Below, piece by piece: positions 26,620 to 34,990 of a stretch of 64,000 nucleotides of DNA (the stretch's first letter is position 1; each line of letters begins with the position of its first letter). The notes below the pieces were generated by a model. That model made no database searches. It was not told the DNA's origin and saw only the letters and a list, made by a program, of their open reading frames with translations. Position numbers and translations under genes: made by a program. The stretch is from RCIO01 sp965232405 (GTDB lineage: Bacteria; Pseudomonadota; Alphaproteobacteria; Rhizobiales; Rhizobiaceae): positions 2,108,001 to 2,172,000 of the forward strand of contig OZ246966.1 in assembly GCA_965232405.1 (NCBI GenBank), given 5' to 3'.

Positions 26620-26813
26620 TGGCGGTCTCCGCGCAGGAGATAACCGACGCCCGCTTCGCCATCGATCCGCACACCGGTCGACTGAAGTTCGGCAATGTCA
26701 CGATAGATCGTGCGATCAGAAACATTAAGCCGTTCGCCCAGCATCCGCGCGGTGGCCAGCTGGCCATCGCGCAATTGCCGAACGATCTGCAACAAACGGT
26801 CGGAACGTCTCAT
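26616..26813 (-). CDS. Orphan HTH protein, partial duplicate of the next gene
   Basis: A 65-residue protein that is nothing but a DeoR/HTH_11 winged helix, ending four residues after the point where the downstream WYL regulator continues into its sensor domain. The DNA repeats too: the two segments align without gaps over about 185 bp. The ORF is intact, uses normal codons, and ends in an ATGA overlap with the full-length gene, so it is either a functional free DNA-binding domain that competes with the full regulator, or the remnant of a tandem duplication that lost its WYL part. Confidence 0.7.
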   Translation of the reverse strand: MRRSDRLLQIVRQLRDGQLATARMLGERLNVSDRTIYRDIAELQSTGVRIDGEAGVGYLLRGDRQ

Positions 26814-26852
26814 TGTTCATCTCTGCCACAGTTTTGCAGAACCCTCATCATA

Positions 26853-27224
26853 TCAGCTCGAGAAGACGCCGAAACTATTGCCGTCAGGATCAAGGCAATA
26901 GGCGAAGCGGCCTGCGGGAATGTCGATCACTGGGCTCACCACCTGCCCGCCATTGGCCATGACGATCTCCATCGCCTTTTCGATCGCTTCCACCGCGACA
27001 TGGACTGTCGGGCCGGTGCCGGGCGCTGCCGGCTTGCCGGGATAGATGTTGCCGCCAACGGCGTCCTGCGTCTTCGACGTAAACACGGCCATCGGATTTG
27101 GGCCGCCTTCCTGATCGGTCAGATCGTTGCCGACCACCGCGGCGTAAAACGCCTTGGAGCGGGCCATGTCGGTAACCGGGATTTCGGTCCAAACGACCGC
27201 GTTTTCGGGGATGAAACCTGCCAT
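26853..27224 (-). CDS. VOC family protein (glyoxalase/bleomycin-resistance fold)
   Basis: A 123-residue protein of the vicinal oxygen chelate superfamily, single domain, starting MAGFIPENAVVWTEIPVTD. Typical features are AFYAAVVGN near residue 25 and DIPAGRFAYCLDPDGNSFGVF at the end. The metal ligand pattern is incomplete for glyoxalase I. ATG 27224 follows AAGG; the frame is open upstream to 27311. It lies between a DUF1127-like gene and the orphan HTH on one strand; VOC genes are frequent partners of YafY-type regulators. Substrate unknown. Confidence 0.85.
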   Translation of the reverse strand: MAGFIPENAVVWTEIPVTDMARSKAFYAAVVGNDLTDQEGGPNPMAVFTSKTQDAVGGNIYPGKPAAPGTGPTVHVAVEAIEKAMEIVMANGGQVVSPVIDIPAGRFAYCLDPDGNSFGVFSS

Positions 27225-27274
27225 TGACCTTGCCTTTCCTTCAGACGGACTGTCGGGGGAGGATGCCGGCGACG

Positions 27275-27439
27275 CTATTCTTCGCCGATGTACTGCTTGG
27301 TGGTTGGCCAACCGATATCCTTGCGGATATGGGCGGGAAGATCGTTGAGGACGCGTTCGCCGCGCTTGCGGCGCTGGGCCGTGCGGTAGTGCCGGACATA
27401 GCCGAACATCGCGTCCATAAGGATGCCGTTACCGGACAT
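27275..27439 (-). CDS. DUF1127-like 54-residue Arg-rich protein
   Basis: A short gene found by reading the minus strand between the VOC gene and the palindrome: it starts MSGNGILMDAMFGYV and continues with an Arg-rich stretch (RTAQRRKRGERV) and LNDLPAHIRKDIGWP, which matches the DUF1127/YjiS end (LxDLxxxxxxDIG). GAGGAG is about eight bases upstream of the ATG. DUF1127 proteins of rhizobia and agrobacteria are small basic proteins with reported RNA-binding or regulatory roles. 50 bp before the VOC gene, 47 bp after the palindrome, so it probably leads the operon. Confidence 0.78.
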   Translation of the reverse strand: MSGNGILMDAMFGYVRHYRTAQRRKRGERVLNDLPAHIRKDIGWPTTKQYIGEE

Positions 27440-27485
27440 GAGGTGCTCCTCGTCGTGTTGATGACAGGAGGCACAATGGCACAGG

Positions 27486-27511
27486 CCTACTGACAGCCTT
27501 CTGTCAGTAGG
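27486..27511. promoter_or_regulatory. Perfect 26-bp palindrome, likely operator of the WYL operon
   Basis: CCTACTGACAG (27486-27496) and CTGTCAGTAGG (27501-27511) are exact reverse complements separated by CCTT. There is no T run on either side, so it is not a terminator. It lies 47 bp upstream of the DUF1127-like start and 72 bp from the end of the preceding SDR gene, where an operator for a homodimeric HTH protein is expected. The TGACAG/CTGTCA core is a plausible WYL/YafY operator; binding is inferred. Confidence 0.7.
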
Positions 27512-27583
27512 TGGCAGGGTGTGGTGAAAAGATCTTGTCAGGCCGGGATGGAGCAGTTTTGCCCCGTCCGGGCGTGAAAGGGA

Positions 27584-28375
27584 CTAGCTCTCCGGCTTGA
27601 CCGGCACGGTGTAGTTGAGAGGCAGGCGGCCGCCATCGGCATAGATCGTCTGGCCGGTCACATAGCTCGCATCGTCGGAGGCGAGGAAGGCTGCCACCGA
27701 CGCAATCTCGGAGGGGTCTCCAATGCGGCCCATCGGGGTGCGCGACAGGATGCGGCCGCGAGCGGCCGGGTCATCGTTCACGCTGGCCAGCATGTCGGTC
27801 ATGATGGAGCCCGGGCCAATCGCGTTGACGCGTATGCCATGCGGAGCGAGCGAAAGCGCCATCACCTTGGTCAGCTGGCTGACGCCGCCCTTGGAGATGG
27901 AATAGGGCACCTGGTTGGCGATGGCGAAGACCGCATTGATCGACGACATGTTGATGATCACGCCGGGCGAGCCGCCCTTTTCAACCTTCTCGACCATGTA
28001 GCGGGCGACGGCCTGCCCGGTCAGGAATGAGCCTTTCAGATTGACGCGCAGCACGCGGTCGAAATCGTCTTCGGTGAGATCGAGGAAGTCGGCGCCGTGC
28101 ACGATGCCGGCATTGTTGACGAGGATATCGATATCGCCGAAAGCCTCGATGGCTGCGGCGACGAGATTGTGCACGTCGAGGCGGCGGCCGACATCGGCCT
28201 TGATGAAACGGCACTCGCCGAGCTTTTCGAGATTGGAAAGCGCGTTGGCGCCCTTGTCGGCGTCAATGTCAGCGAAGACCACCTTGGCGCCATCGCGCAG
28301 GAACCGTTCCGCAATGGCGTAGCCAATGCCGCCGGCCGCGCCTGTCACGATTGCAATCTTGCCTTCCAGCGCCAT
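27584..28375 (-). CDS. Short-chain dehydrogenase/reductase (glucose/ketoacyl-reductase-like)
   Basis: Classical SDR of 263 residues. Nucleotide-binding TGAAGGIG at about 12-19, NNAG at about 90-93, catalytic Ser in NMSSINA, and the YSISK motif with Tyr/Lys of the catalytic triad. The C-terminus is like that of glucose-1-dehydrogenase or 3-oxoacyl-ACP-reductase relatives. ATG 28375 is preceded by AGGAGA at normal spacing; a second ATG at 28393 lies on the ribosome-binding site side. Substrate unknown. Confidence 0.88.
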   Translation of the reverse strand: MALEGKIAIVTGAAGGIGYAIAERFLRDGAKVVFADIDADKGANALSNLEKLGECRFIKADVGRRLDVHNLVAAAIEAFGDIDILVNNAGIVHGADFLDLTEDDFDRVLRVNLKGSFLTGQAVARYMVEKVEKGGSPGVIINMSSINAVFAIANQVPYSISKGGVSQLTKVMALSLAPHGIRVNAIGPGSIMTDMLASVNDDPAARGRILSRTPMGRIGDPSEIASVAAFLASDDASYVTGQTIYADGGRLPLNYTVPVKPES

Positions 28376-28451
28376 CACGCCGTCTCCTGTCATCTTGTTT
28401 GTTGCTGCCGCAATAGGCCCGCCAGCGGCATGTGGTCAACCGGACGCCGCG

Positions 28452-29711
28452 TCAGGTGAAGCGGCGCGCAGCATCGACCGCAAGTCCGAGGCCGACCGAG
28501 CCAAGCTGGTCGGATCGGGGAATGCGGGCGTGCGGAAAGCGTGCCGTGGCCGCAGCCTTGACCAGGGGCACCTGGGCGCCGCCACCGGTCAGGATCACCG
28601 TGTCGACAGCGACAGCGGTAACGGCGGCGGTGCGCAGCGCCTCATCGATGGCGCGGCTGATCCTCTCGACGAGTTCGGCGCACCCGCTTTCAAACGCCTG
28701 TCGCGTGACCGGCAGGTCGAGCGACAGGCCCGGTTCCTGAAGCGTTATGGCAGTATCGGGCGCATCCGACAGCTCGATCTTGGCAATCTCCACCTGCGCG
28801 GCAAGCCGGTGTCCCGACCGGTGCACGAGCAGATGTTCGTAACGCCGCAGCTTTTCCGGTTCGGCGGCTTCACGCGCGAGCGAACGGATGTCACGCATTG
28901 TCTTGGCGGTGTAGAGCTGGTTGATCTTGTGCCAAGTCGCCATGTCGTTGAAGTACCAGACCGGCAGATGACGACGTCCGTCCCCGGTTTGGCTCCCAAG
29001 CCCGAAATGCGGCATCACATGCGCAATGCTGAGCTGGCGGTCGAAATCGGTACCGCCGACATGCACGCCCCCGGTACTTAGAATGTCGTCACTTCGGTCG
29101 ATGCGCCGCGCACGCTCCGGCGATAGCCGCAGGACCGAAAAGTCGGAAGTGCCGCCGCCGATATCGACAACGAGCGCCAGCGCCTCATCGTTGAGTTCGC
29201 GCTCGACATGGAGCGCGGCCGCGACAGGCTCGAACTGGAACTCGACATGACGAAAGCCGGCGATCCGCGCCGCCTCGGCAAGCTGGTCCTGCGCAAGACG
29301 GTCCGCGTTGTCGTCGTCATCGACAAAACGAACCGGTCTGCCGAACACCACCTGTTCAGGCACATCGCCGTGCTGTGTTTCGAGACGCTGTCGCAAATGA
29401 TCGAGGAACCGGCCGATCAGGCCCTGAAAACTCATGCGATCGCGGCCGACAAGCGTCGTCTCCCTCATCAGCCCGGTGCCGAGGACCGATTTGAGCGCGC
29501 GCATGAAGCGGCCCTCCGCCCCTTCCATATAGCCGCGCACCGCGTGGCGCCCGAACCGAACGCCGCCATCATCGAAGGCGAAGAACAGCGCCGAAGGGAT
29601 CGTGACATCTTCACCTTCGACCGGGACGAGCCGCGGGCCGGAACCGGGTGCGATGGCGCCAATGGTCGAATTGGTCGTGCCGAAATCGACACCACAATGA
29701 AATCGGGTCAT
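28452..29711 (-). CDS. yegD: Hsp70 family protein, YegD-like
   Basis: A 419-residue actin/Hsp70-fold ATPase lacking the C-terminal peptide-binding domain of DnaK. The phosphate loops are GVDFGTTNSTIG (N-terminal) and VVDIGGGTSDFS, and the adenosine motif is LTGGGAQVP near the C-terminus. YegD-type proteins are putative chaperones or chaperone-like regulators. The ATG at 29711 lies 5 codons inside a TTG-initiated longer frame. Its function beyond nucleotide binding is not known. Confidence 0.85.
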   Translation of the reverse strand: MTRFHCGVDFGTTNSTIGAIAPGSGPRLVPVEGEDVTIPSALFFAFDDGGVRFGRHAVRGYMEGAEGRFMRALKSVLGTGLMRETTLVGRDRMSFQGLIGRFLDHLRQRLETQHGDVPEQVVFGRPVRFVDDDDNADRLAQDQLAEAARIAGFRHVEFQFEPVAAALHVERELNDEALALVVDIGGGTSDFSVLRLSPERARRIDRSDDILSTGGVHVGGTDFDRQLSIAHVMPHFGLGSQTGDGRRHLPVWYFNDMATWHKINQLYTAKTMRDIRSLAREAAEPEKLRRYEHLLVHRSGHRLAAQVEIAKIELSDAPDTAITLQEPGLSLDLPVTRQAFESGCAELVERISRAIDEALRTAAVTAVAVDTVILTGGGAQVPLVKAAATARFPHARIPRSDQLGSVGLGLAVDAARRFT

Positions 29712-29827
29712 CGCTGGCGCTCGCAAAGCATCGCCGGACGCCGGTGGCGCCCGAAAAGGAGACGGTCTGGAATGAGGGAGGTCCGTCTACCTCATTGCCA
29801 CGGCGATTGAAAGCCTTCGAGCAGCGC

Positions 29828-31735
29828 TCAGCCGCCGATGCCCTTTTCCTTCAACGCGGCCCCGATTTCGTCGAGGATCGCCGGGTCGTCGATGGTAGCC
29901 GGCATGGACCATTCCTCACGGTCGGCAATCTTCTGCATGGTGCCGCGCAGGATCTTGCCGGAGCGGGTTTTGGGCAGGCGCTTGACGGTGACGGTCAGCC
30001 GATAGGCCGCGACCGGGCCGATCTTTTCGCGAACCAGCGCCACGACCTCCTTTTCGATCTCGGCCGGATCGCGGGTGACGCCGGCATTGAGCACGACGAA
30101 ACCGCACGGCACCTGGCCCTTCAGGTCGTCGGCCATGCCGATGACGGCGCATTCCGCGACGTCCGGATGTTCGGCAATCACCTCTTCCATGCCGCCGGTC
30201 GAAAGCCGGTGGCCGGCGACATTGATGATGTCGTCGGTTCGAGCCATGATGAACAGGTAGCCGTCCTCGTCGATGTAGCCAGCATCGGCGGTCTTGTAGT
30301 AGCCGGGGAATTCGGCGAGGTAGGCGTCGCGGAAGCGCTGGTCGGCGTTCCACAGCGTCGGCAGGCAGCCGGGCGGCAGCGGCAGTTTGACAACCACATT
30401 GCCAAGCTTGCCAGTCTCCACCGGATGGCCTTCGTCCGAGACGATCTGCACGTCGTAGCCCGGCATCGGAACCGCCGGCGAACCGTATTTGACCGGCAGC
30501 AGGCCCAGCCCGACCGGGTTGTTGGAGATCGGCGAGCCGGTTTCGGTCTGCCACCAATGGTCGATCACCGGCACTTTGAGCTGGTTCTCTGCCCATTTGA
30601 TCGTTTCGGGATCGGCGCGTTCGCCGGCCAGGAACAGAGTGCGGAATTTCGACAAATCGTACTTGCCGACGAACTCGCCCTTCGGGTCCTGCCCCTTGAT
30701 GGCGCGAAACGCCGTTGGCGCGGTGAATAGCGCCGCCACATCGTGCTCGGCAATCACCCGCCAGAACGTGCCGGCGTCCGGCGTGCCGACCGGCTTGCCC
30801 TCGAACAGGATGGTCGTGCAGCCGTGCAGCAGCGGGGCGTAGACAATGTAGGAATGGCCGACCACCCAGCCGACATCGGATGCGGCCCAGAACACCTCGC
30901 CGGGATTGACGCCATACTGGTTCTTCATCGACCATTTGAGCGCGACCATGTGGCCGCCATTGTCGCGCACGACACCCTTGGGCTGGCCGGTCGTGCCGGA
31001 GGTATAGAGAACATAGAGCGGGTCGGTGGCCGCTACCGGAACGCAAGGCGCTTCCCTTCCATTCGCCTTGGCGGCGGAAACCGCTTCCGCATAGTCGATG
31101 TCGCGCCCGGGCGTGAGTGCGCATTCCAGTTCCGGCCGCTGCAGGATAATGCAGGCAGCGGGCTTCGACTTGGCCATGTCGATCGCGCCGTCAAGCAGCG
31201 GCTTGTAGGCGACCACCCGGCCGGGCTCGATGCCGCAGGAGGCGGAGACGATCGCAACCGGCTTGGCGTCGTCGATGCGGGTGGCGAGTTCGCGCGAGGC
31301 GAAGCCGCCGAAGACGACTGAGTGGATGGCGCCGATGCGCGCGCAGGCCAGCATCGCGAAGGCGGCCTCTGCCACCATCGGCATGTAGATGAGGACGCGG
31401 TCGCCTTTCTTCACGCCCTGGTCGGTTAGCACGGCGGCCAGCGCGGCCACTTCCGTTTTCAGTTCGGCATAGGTGAATTTGCGCTGGGTGCCGGTTATCG
31501 GGCTGTCATGGATGAGTGCAAGCTGGTCGGCGCGGCCGGCTTCGACATGGCGGTCAACGCAGTTGTAGCAGGTATTGCACTCAGCACCGGTGTACCATCT
31601 GCCGTACACGCCCTGATCTGGATCGAAGACTTTGTCCCAGCGCTTGTACCAGTCGATCTCGTTTGCGGTCTCGGCCCAGAACTTCTCCGAATCCTGCTGC
31701 CAACCGGCATAGACCTGCGTGTAGCGCGATGGCAT
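29828..31735 (-). CDS. prpE: Propionyl-CoA synthetase
   Basis: Acyl-CoA synthetase that activates propionate (and acetate) via an acyl-adenylate. 635 residues, the AMP-binding signature YTSGTTGQPKG and adenylation loops including DHWWQTETGSP, GYYKTADAGYIDEDGYL, and the catalytic lysine in KTRSGKILRGTM near the C-terminus. The N-terminal QDSEKFWAETANEIDWYKRWDKV is typical of PrpE rather than Acs. Feeds the methylmalonyl or methylcitrate route; no prp genes are adjacent. Confidence 0.92.
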   Translation of the reverse strand: MPSRYTQVYAGWQQDSEKFWAETANEIDWYKRWDKVFDPDQGVYGRWYTGAECNTCYNCVDRHVEAGRADQLALIHDSPITGTQRKFTYAELKTEVAALAAVLTDQGVKKGDRVLIYMPMVAEAAFAMLACARIGAIHSVVFGGFASRELATRIDDAKPVAIVSASCGIEPGRVVAYKPLLDGAIDMAKSKPAACIILQRPELECALTPGRDIDYAEAVSAAKANGREAPCVPVAATDPLYVLYTSGTTGQPKGVVRDNGGHMVALKWSMKNQYGVNPGEVFWAASDVGWVVGHSYIVYAPLLHGCTTILFEGKPVGTPDAGTFWRVIAEHDVAALFTAPTAFRAIKGQDPKGEFVGKYDLSKFRTLFLAGERADPETIKWAENQLKVPVIDHWWQTETGSPISNNPVGLGLLPVKYGSPAVPMPGYDVQIVSDEGHPVETGKLGNVVVKLPLPPGCLPTLWNADQRFRDAYLAEFPGYYKTADAGYIDEDGYLFIMARTDDIINVAGHRLSTGGMEEVIAEHPDVAECAVIGMADDLKGQVPCGFVVLNAGVTRDPAEIEKEVVALVREKIGPVAAYRLTVTVKRLPKTRSGKILRGTMQKIADREEWSMPATIDDPAILDEIGAALKEKGIGG

Positions 31736-31897
31736 TACCTTCCTCCCAATTGCCGGATTTGACTTATGGCGGGCAAAGCCAATTGTCCATCAACCGAAGG
31801 TCGGACGGATTGATGCCGGTCAAAGGTTTCGTACTGGCCGCGAACCGTCTAGGTGTTCCCTGGCACGGCAAATCACAGACCGGAAGGCAAATCCGAA

Positions 31898-32056
31898 ATG
31901 GCCAAGATCATCGCGCTGCTTCTGCTCGGGCTGATGGTGGTGCACATTATCAGGCCGCTGGGCCTGCCGGGCCTCAGGAAGCGCGGCGACTTCTGGAAGA
32001 TCGCGGTGATCGCGCTCGCCGCGATGATGCTGACGCTTTTGGTGCGGCCGGAGTAG
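31898..32056 (+). CDS. Putative two-helix small membrane protein
   Basis: A 52-residue frame with two clear hydrophobic helices (about 3-18 and 33-49) and a basic linker (RPLGLPGLRKRGDFWK). GGAAGG lies ten bases before the ATG. I do not recognise it. Its last 83 bases overlap, on the opposite strand, the coding sequence of the SGNH hydrolase, so one of the two ends is doubtful; see that entry. Confidence 0.5.
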   Translation: MAKIIALLLLGLMVVHIIRPLGLPGLRKRGDFWKIAVIALAAMMLTLLVRPE

Positions 32057-32771
32057 CAACACCTGCCAGCACGAATGGCAGGATGTGTTCGGCCCAGGCG
32101 CCGTAACCTGCCTCGGAGGCGTGGAAGCCGTCGGAAGAAAATCCCGAAGGATCTATGATCGGCAGCCGCGTCGCTGCCACGGCCCCGCGCTCCTGGCAAA
32201 GGCGCGTGCCCATGCGGTTGATCAGGCTGGCGCGGATTTCGAGGATTCGGCCAAGCAATGGCGGCATTGCCGGCACCTTGGTCATCTCCACCGCTGGCGA
32301 CCAGACGATGTGCGCTTCCGGCCATTTGGCGCGCAGCGCATAGATGAGACCGCCGAACTCGCGCTTGAAGCGGCGCACGGTGTGGAAGTTCTTTGCGTCG
32401 TTCGTGCCGATCGACAGAACAATCAGTTCCCAACCGTCATGGGCGAGGTTTGGCACTACATGGTCGCGGATCTGGCCGGACGTGGCCGAATTGAACCCGG
32501 CGGCGCGCCAATCGACAGGCCGGCTCGTCCTGTTGGCGATCATCCCCGCCAGAAGAGCAGCCAGCCCACGCTCGCTGTTGCCGATGCCAACTGATGCGGC
32601 GGAGGAATCGCCGAGCACCAGCAGCCGTATCGGCTCGCCCTTGCCCGGCACATGGTGGATGACTGGTCCCTCTGCTGGCAGCAGGCGTTCCGTTCGCAGG
32701 CGCACGCCAATGCCCTGCCAGGCATAGACCGGCAGGGCGAGCCAGGAGAGCAGGGCTTTGGCGGTCGACAT
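31974..32771 (-). CDS. SGNH/GDSL hydrolase
   Basis: Serine hydrolase of 265 residues with the SGNH motifs: GDSSAAS (nucleophile Ser) at about residue 54, GTNDAKN (the Asn of block III) and SSDGFHASEAGY (Asp/His of block V). A basic, hydrophobic N-terminus (MSTAKALLSWLALPVYAW) suggests a signal or anchor. The final about 25 residues are a low-complexity Ala/Ser/Arg run that is the antisense of the small membrane gene, so the true C-terminus may lie earlier. The gene is 25 bp downstream of the aldolase gene on the same strand. Confidence 0.8.
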   Translation of the reverse strand: MSTAKALLSWLALPVYAWQGIGVRLRTERLLPAEGPVIHHVPGKGEPIRLLVLGDSSAASVGIGNSERGLAALLAGMIANRTSRPVDWRAAGFNSATSGQIRDHVVPNLAHDGWELIVLSIGTNDAKNFHTVRRFKREFGGLIYALRAKWPEAHIVWSPAVEMTKVPAMPPLLGRILEIRASLINRMGTRLCQERGAVAATRLPIIDPSGFSSDGFHASEAGYGAWAEHILPFVLAGVATPAAPKASASSRRARSPRSSRSRRAS

Positions 32772-32796
32772 GGCGTTGAGTCTAAGGTCTTCGGCC

Positions 32797-33690
32797 TCAG
32801 CCGGCGCGGGACGCCTCGAAAATGCGGCCGATCGTATCGGCCAGCGCGGCATCAAATTCCGCATCGCTTTGGCTGGCCGACAGGCCCTCGGTGAGTGCGC
32901 GTGAGAAGGAGGCCGTCATGCCGGTGTTTTGCGCCAGCCGCCGGTTGGCTTCATCGCGGGAGTAGCCACCCGACAGCGCAACGACACGCATGACGCGCGG
33001 ATCGTCGATAAGCGGTTTGTAGAGATTGGGCGTCTCCGGCAGGGTGAGTTTGAACATGATCTGCTTGCCGGCTGGCACGCTATCCAGGTGCTTGCTGAGT
33101 TCGGCAAGCAGGATGTTCTCGGCCTCGGCCTTGTCGGCGATCGAAATCGTCACCTCAGGTTCGATGATCGGCACCAGCCCGTGCGAGAGGATCTGCATGC
33201 CGACCTCGAACTGCTGATCGACGATTGCCGCGATGCCCTTCGGATTGGCGGCGTCGATCACGGAGCGCATCTTGGTGCCGAAGACGCCTTTCGAGACCGC
33301 GCGCTCCAGAAGCGCATCGAGGCCCGGGTTCGGCTTCATCAGCTTGACGTCGTCCTGTGCATCAGCGAGGCCCTTGTCGACCTTCAGGAAGGGCACGACG
33401 CCGCGCTTCTCCCAAAGATATTGCGCCGTCGGAATGCCGTCGACCTCGCGGTCCATGGTCTGCTCGAACAGGATCGCACCCATGATCTTGTCGCCGGTGA
33501 AGGCGGGCGACTTGATGATGCGCGAGCGCATCTGATGGATCAGATCGAACATCTCATCGTCGTTCGACCAGGCGCTTTCATCCACACCGTAGAGTTTCAG
33601 CGCTTTCGGCGTCGAACCGCCCGACTGGTCGAGGGCCGCGATGAAGCCATCCTTGTTCGCGACCTGCGCCGCCATTTCCTTGTTCGTCAT
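32797..33690 (-). CDS. fda: Fructose-bisphosphate aldolase, class I
   Basis: Schiff-base (class I) aldolase of 297 residues splitting fructose-1,6-bisphosphate into two triose phosphates. Recognisable blocks: AALDQSGGSTPKALKLYG at the N-terminus, GVVPFLKVDKG, IIEPEVTI and MFKLTLPE, and VALSGGYSRDEAN phosphate-binding loop near the C-terminus; no zinc-ligand His pattern of class II is present. Part of the minus-strand pgk-fba group; the SGNH hydrolase follows. Confidence 0.92.
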   Translation of the reverse strand: MTNKEMAAQVANKDGFIAALDQSGGSTPKALKLYGVDESAWSNDDEMFDLIHQMRSRIIKSPAFTGDKIMGAILFEQTMDREVDGIPTAQYLWEKRGVVPFLKVDKGLADAQDDVKLMKPNPGLDALLERAVSKGVFGTKMRSVIDAANPKGIAAIVDQQFEVGMQILSHGLVPIIEPEVTISIADKAEAENILLAELSKHLDSVPAGKQIMFKLTLPETPNLYKPLIDDPRVMRVVALSGGYSRDEANRRLAQNTGMTASFSRALTEGLSASQSDAEFDAALADTIGRIFEASRAG

Positions 33691-33736
33691 ATTGGGTCTC
33701 CCGAAGTCGATTGAATTCCAGCTCGATCAGCGCCGG

Positions 33737-34930
33737 TCAGCGATGCAGCGCCGCCACGCCCGGCAATTCCTTGCCTTCCATCCATTCAAGGAAAGCGCCG
33801 CCTGCCGTCGAGACATAGGTGAAGTCGTCAGCCACGCCGGCCTTGTTAAGTGACGCGACGGTATCACCGCCGCCGGCAACCGAAACGAGCACGCCCTCCC
33901 GGGTCTGCGCGGCGGCGAATTTCGCCGCCGTCATCGTGGCTTCGTCAAAGGGCTCGATCTCGAAGGCGCCGAGGGGGCCGTTCCAGACCAGCGTTGCGGC
34001 GCGCTCTATCCAGCCAGTGACGGACTTCACCGTTTCAGGGCCGACGTCGAGGATCATCGCATCGGCCGGAACGGCGTCGATTGCGACCGTCTCGCTTTTC
34101 GCACCTGCCTCGAACTTCCTTGCGACCACCGCGTCTGAAGGCAGAACGATGACGCAGCCTGCACCGGCGGCCTCGGTCATGATCGTCTTGGCGGTCTGGG
34201 CGAGCTCGTGCTCGCACAGCGACTTGGCGACATCGGTGCCCCGTGCAGCGAGAAAAGTGTTCGCCATGCCGCCACCAATCACCAGCGCGTCGACCTTCCG
34301 GATCAGATTGGTGAGAAGGTCGATTTTGGTCGATACCTTGGCGCCACCGACAATCGCCACCACCGGGCGTTTCGGATCGCCGAGGCCCTTTTCCAGCGCC
34401 TCGAGTTCGGCCTGCATGGTGCGCCCCGCATAGGCGGGAAGCGCATGCGCCAGCCCCTCGGTCGAGGCATGCGCACGATGGGCCGCGGAGAAGGCGTCGT
34501 TGACATAGACATCGCCATTTTCCGCAAGCGCCTTGACGAAATCCGGGTCGTTCTTTTCCTCGCCCGCGTGGAAGCGGGTGTTTTCAAGAAGCAGGATGTC
34601 GCCATCGACCATCTTCTCGATCGCCTCACGGGCCGCATCGCCCACACAGTCGGAAGCAAAAAAGACACGCCGGTCGAGGAACGTCTCGGTCGCGGCGGCA
34701 ACCGGCTTCAGCGACTGTTCCGGATCGACCTTGCCTTTCGGCCGGCCGAAATGCGCCAGCAGGATCACCTTGGCGCTCTTTTGCGACAGTTCGAGGATTG
34801 TGCCTGAAACGCGCTCGATGCGGGTCGTGTCCGAGACGCGTCCGTCAGCGACCGGCACATTCAGGTCAACGCGCACAAGCACGCGTTTGCCGGCCGGATC
34901 GAGATCGTCGAGGGTGCGGAAGTCGGGCAT
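33737..34930 (-). CDS. pgk: Phosphoglycerate kinase
   Basis: Glycolytic/gluconeogenic enzyme transferring phosphate between 1,3-bisphosphoglycerate and ADP. 397 residues, with RVDLNVPV near residue 20, LLAHFGRPKG, ENTRFHAGEEKND, and the Gly-rich C-terminal VSVAGGGDTVASLNKAG. Same strand as gap and tkt upstream and the aldolase downstream (46-bp gap), so it belongs to the central-carbon cluster. Confidence 0.96.
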   Translation of the reverse strand: MPDFRTLDDLDPAGKRVLVRVDLNVPVADGRVSDTTRIERVSGTILELSQKSAKVILLAHFGRPKGKVDPEQSLKPVAAATETFLDRRVFFASDCVGDAAREAIEKMVDGDILLLENTRFHAGEEKNDPDFVKALAENGDVYVNDAFSAAHRAHASTEGLAHALPAYAGRTMQAELEALEKGLGDPKRPVVAIVGGAKVSTKIDLLTNLIRKVDALVIGGGMANTFLAARGTDVAKSLCEHELAQTAKTIMTEAAGAGCVIVLPSDAVVARKFEAGAKSETVAIDAVPADAMILDVGPETVKSVTGWIERAATLVWNGPLGAFEIEPFDEATMTAAKFAAAQTREGVLVSVAGGGDTVASLNKAGVADDFTYVSTAGGAFLEWMEGKELPGVAALHR

Positions 34931-34990
34931 GCGGAGATTTCCTTGGGATCTGGCGCGCGCAACATACAGGCCGGTGTCAGTCGCGCAATA

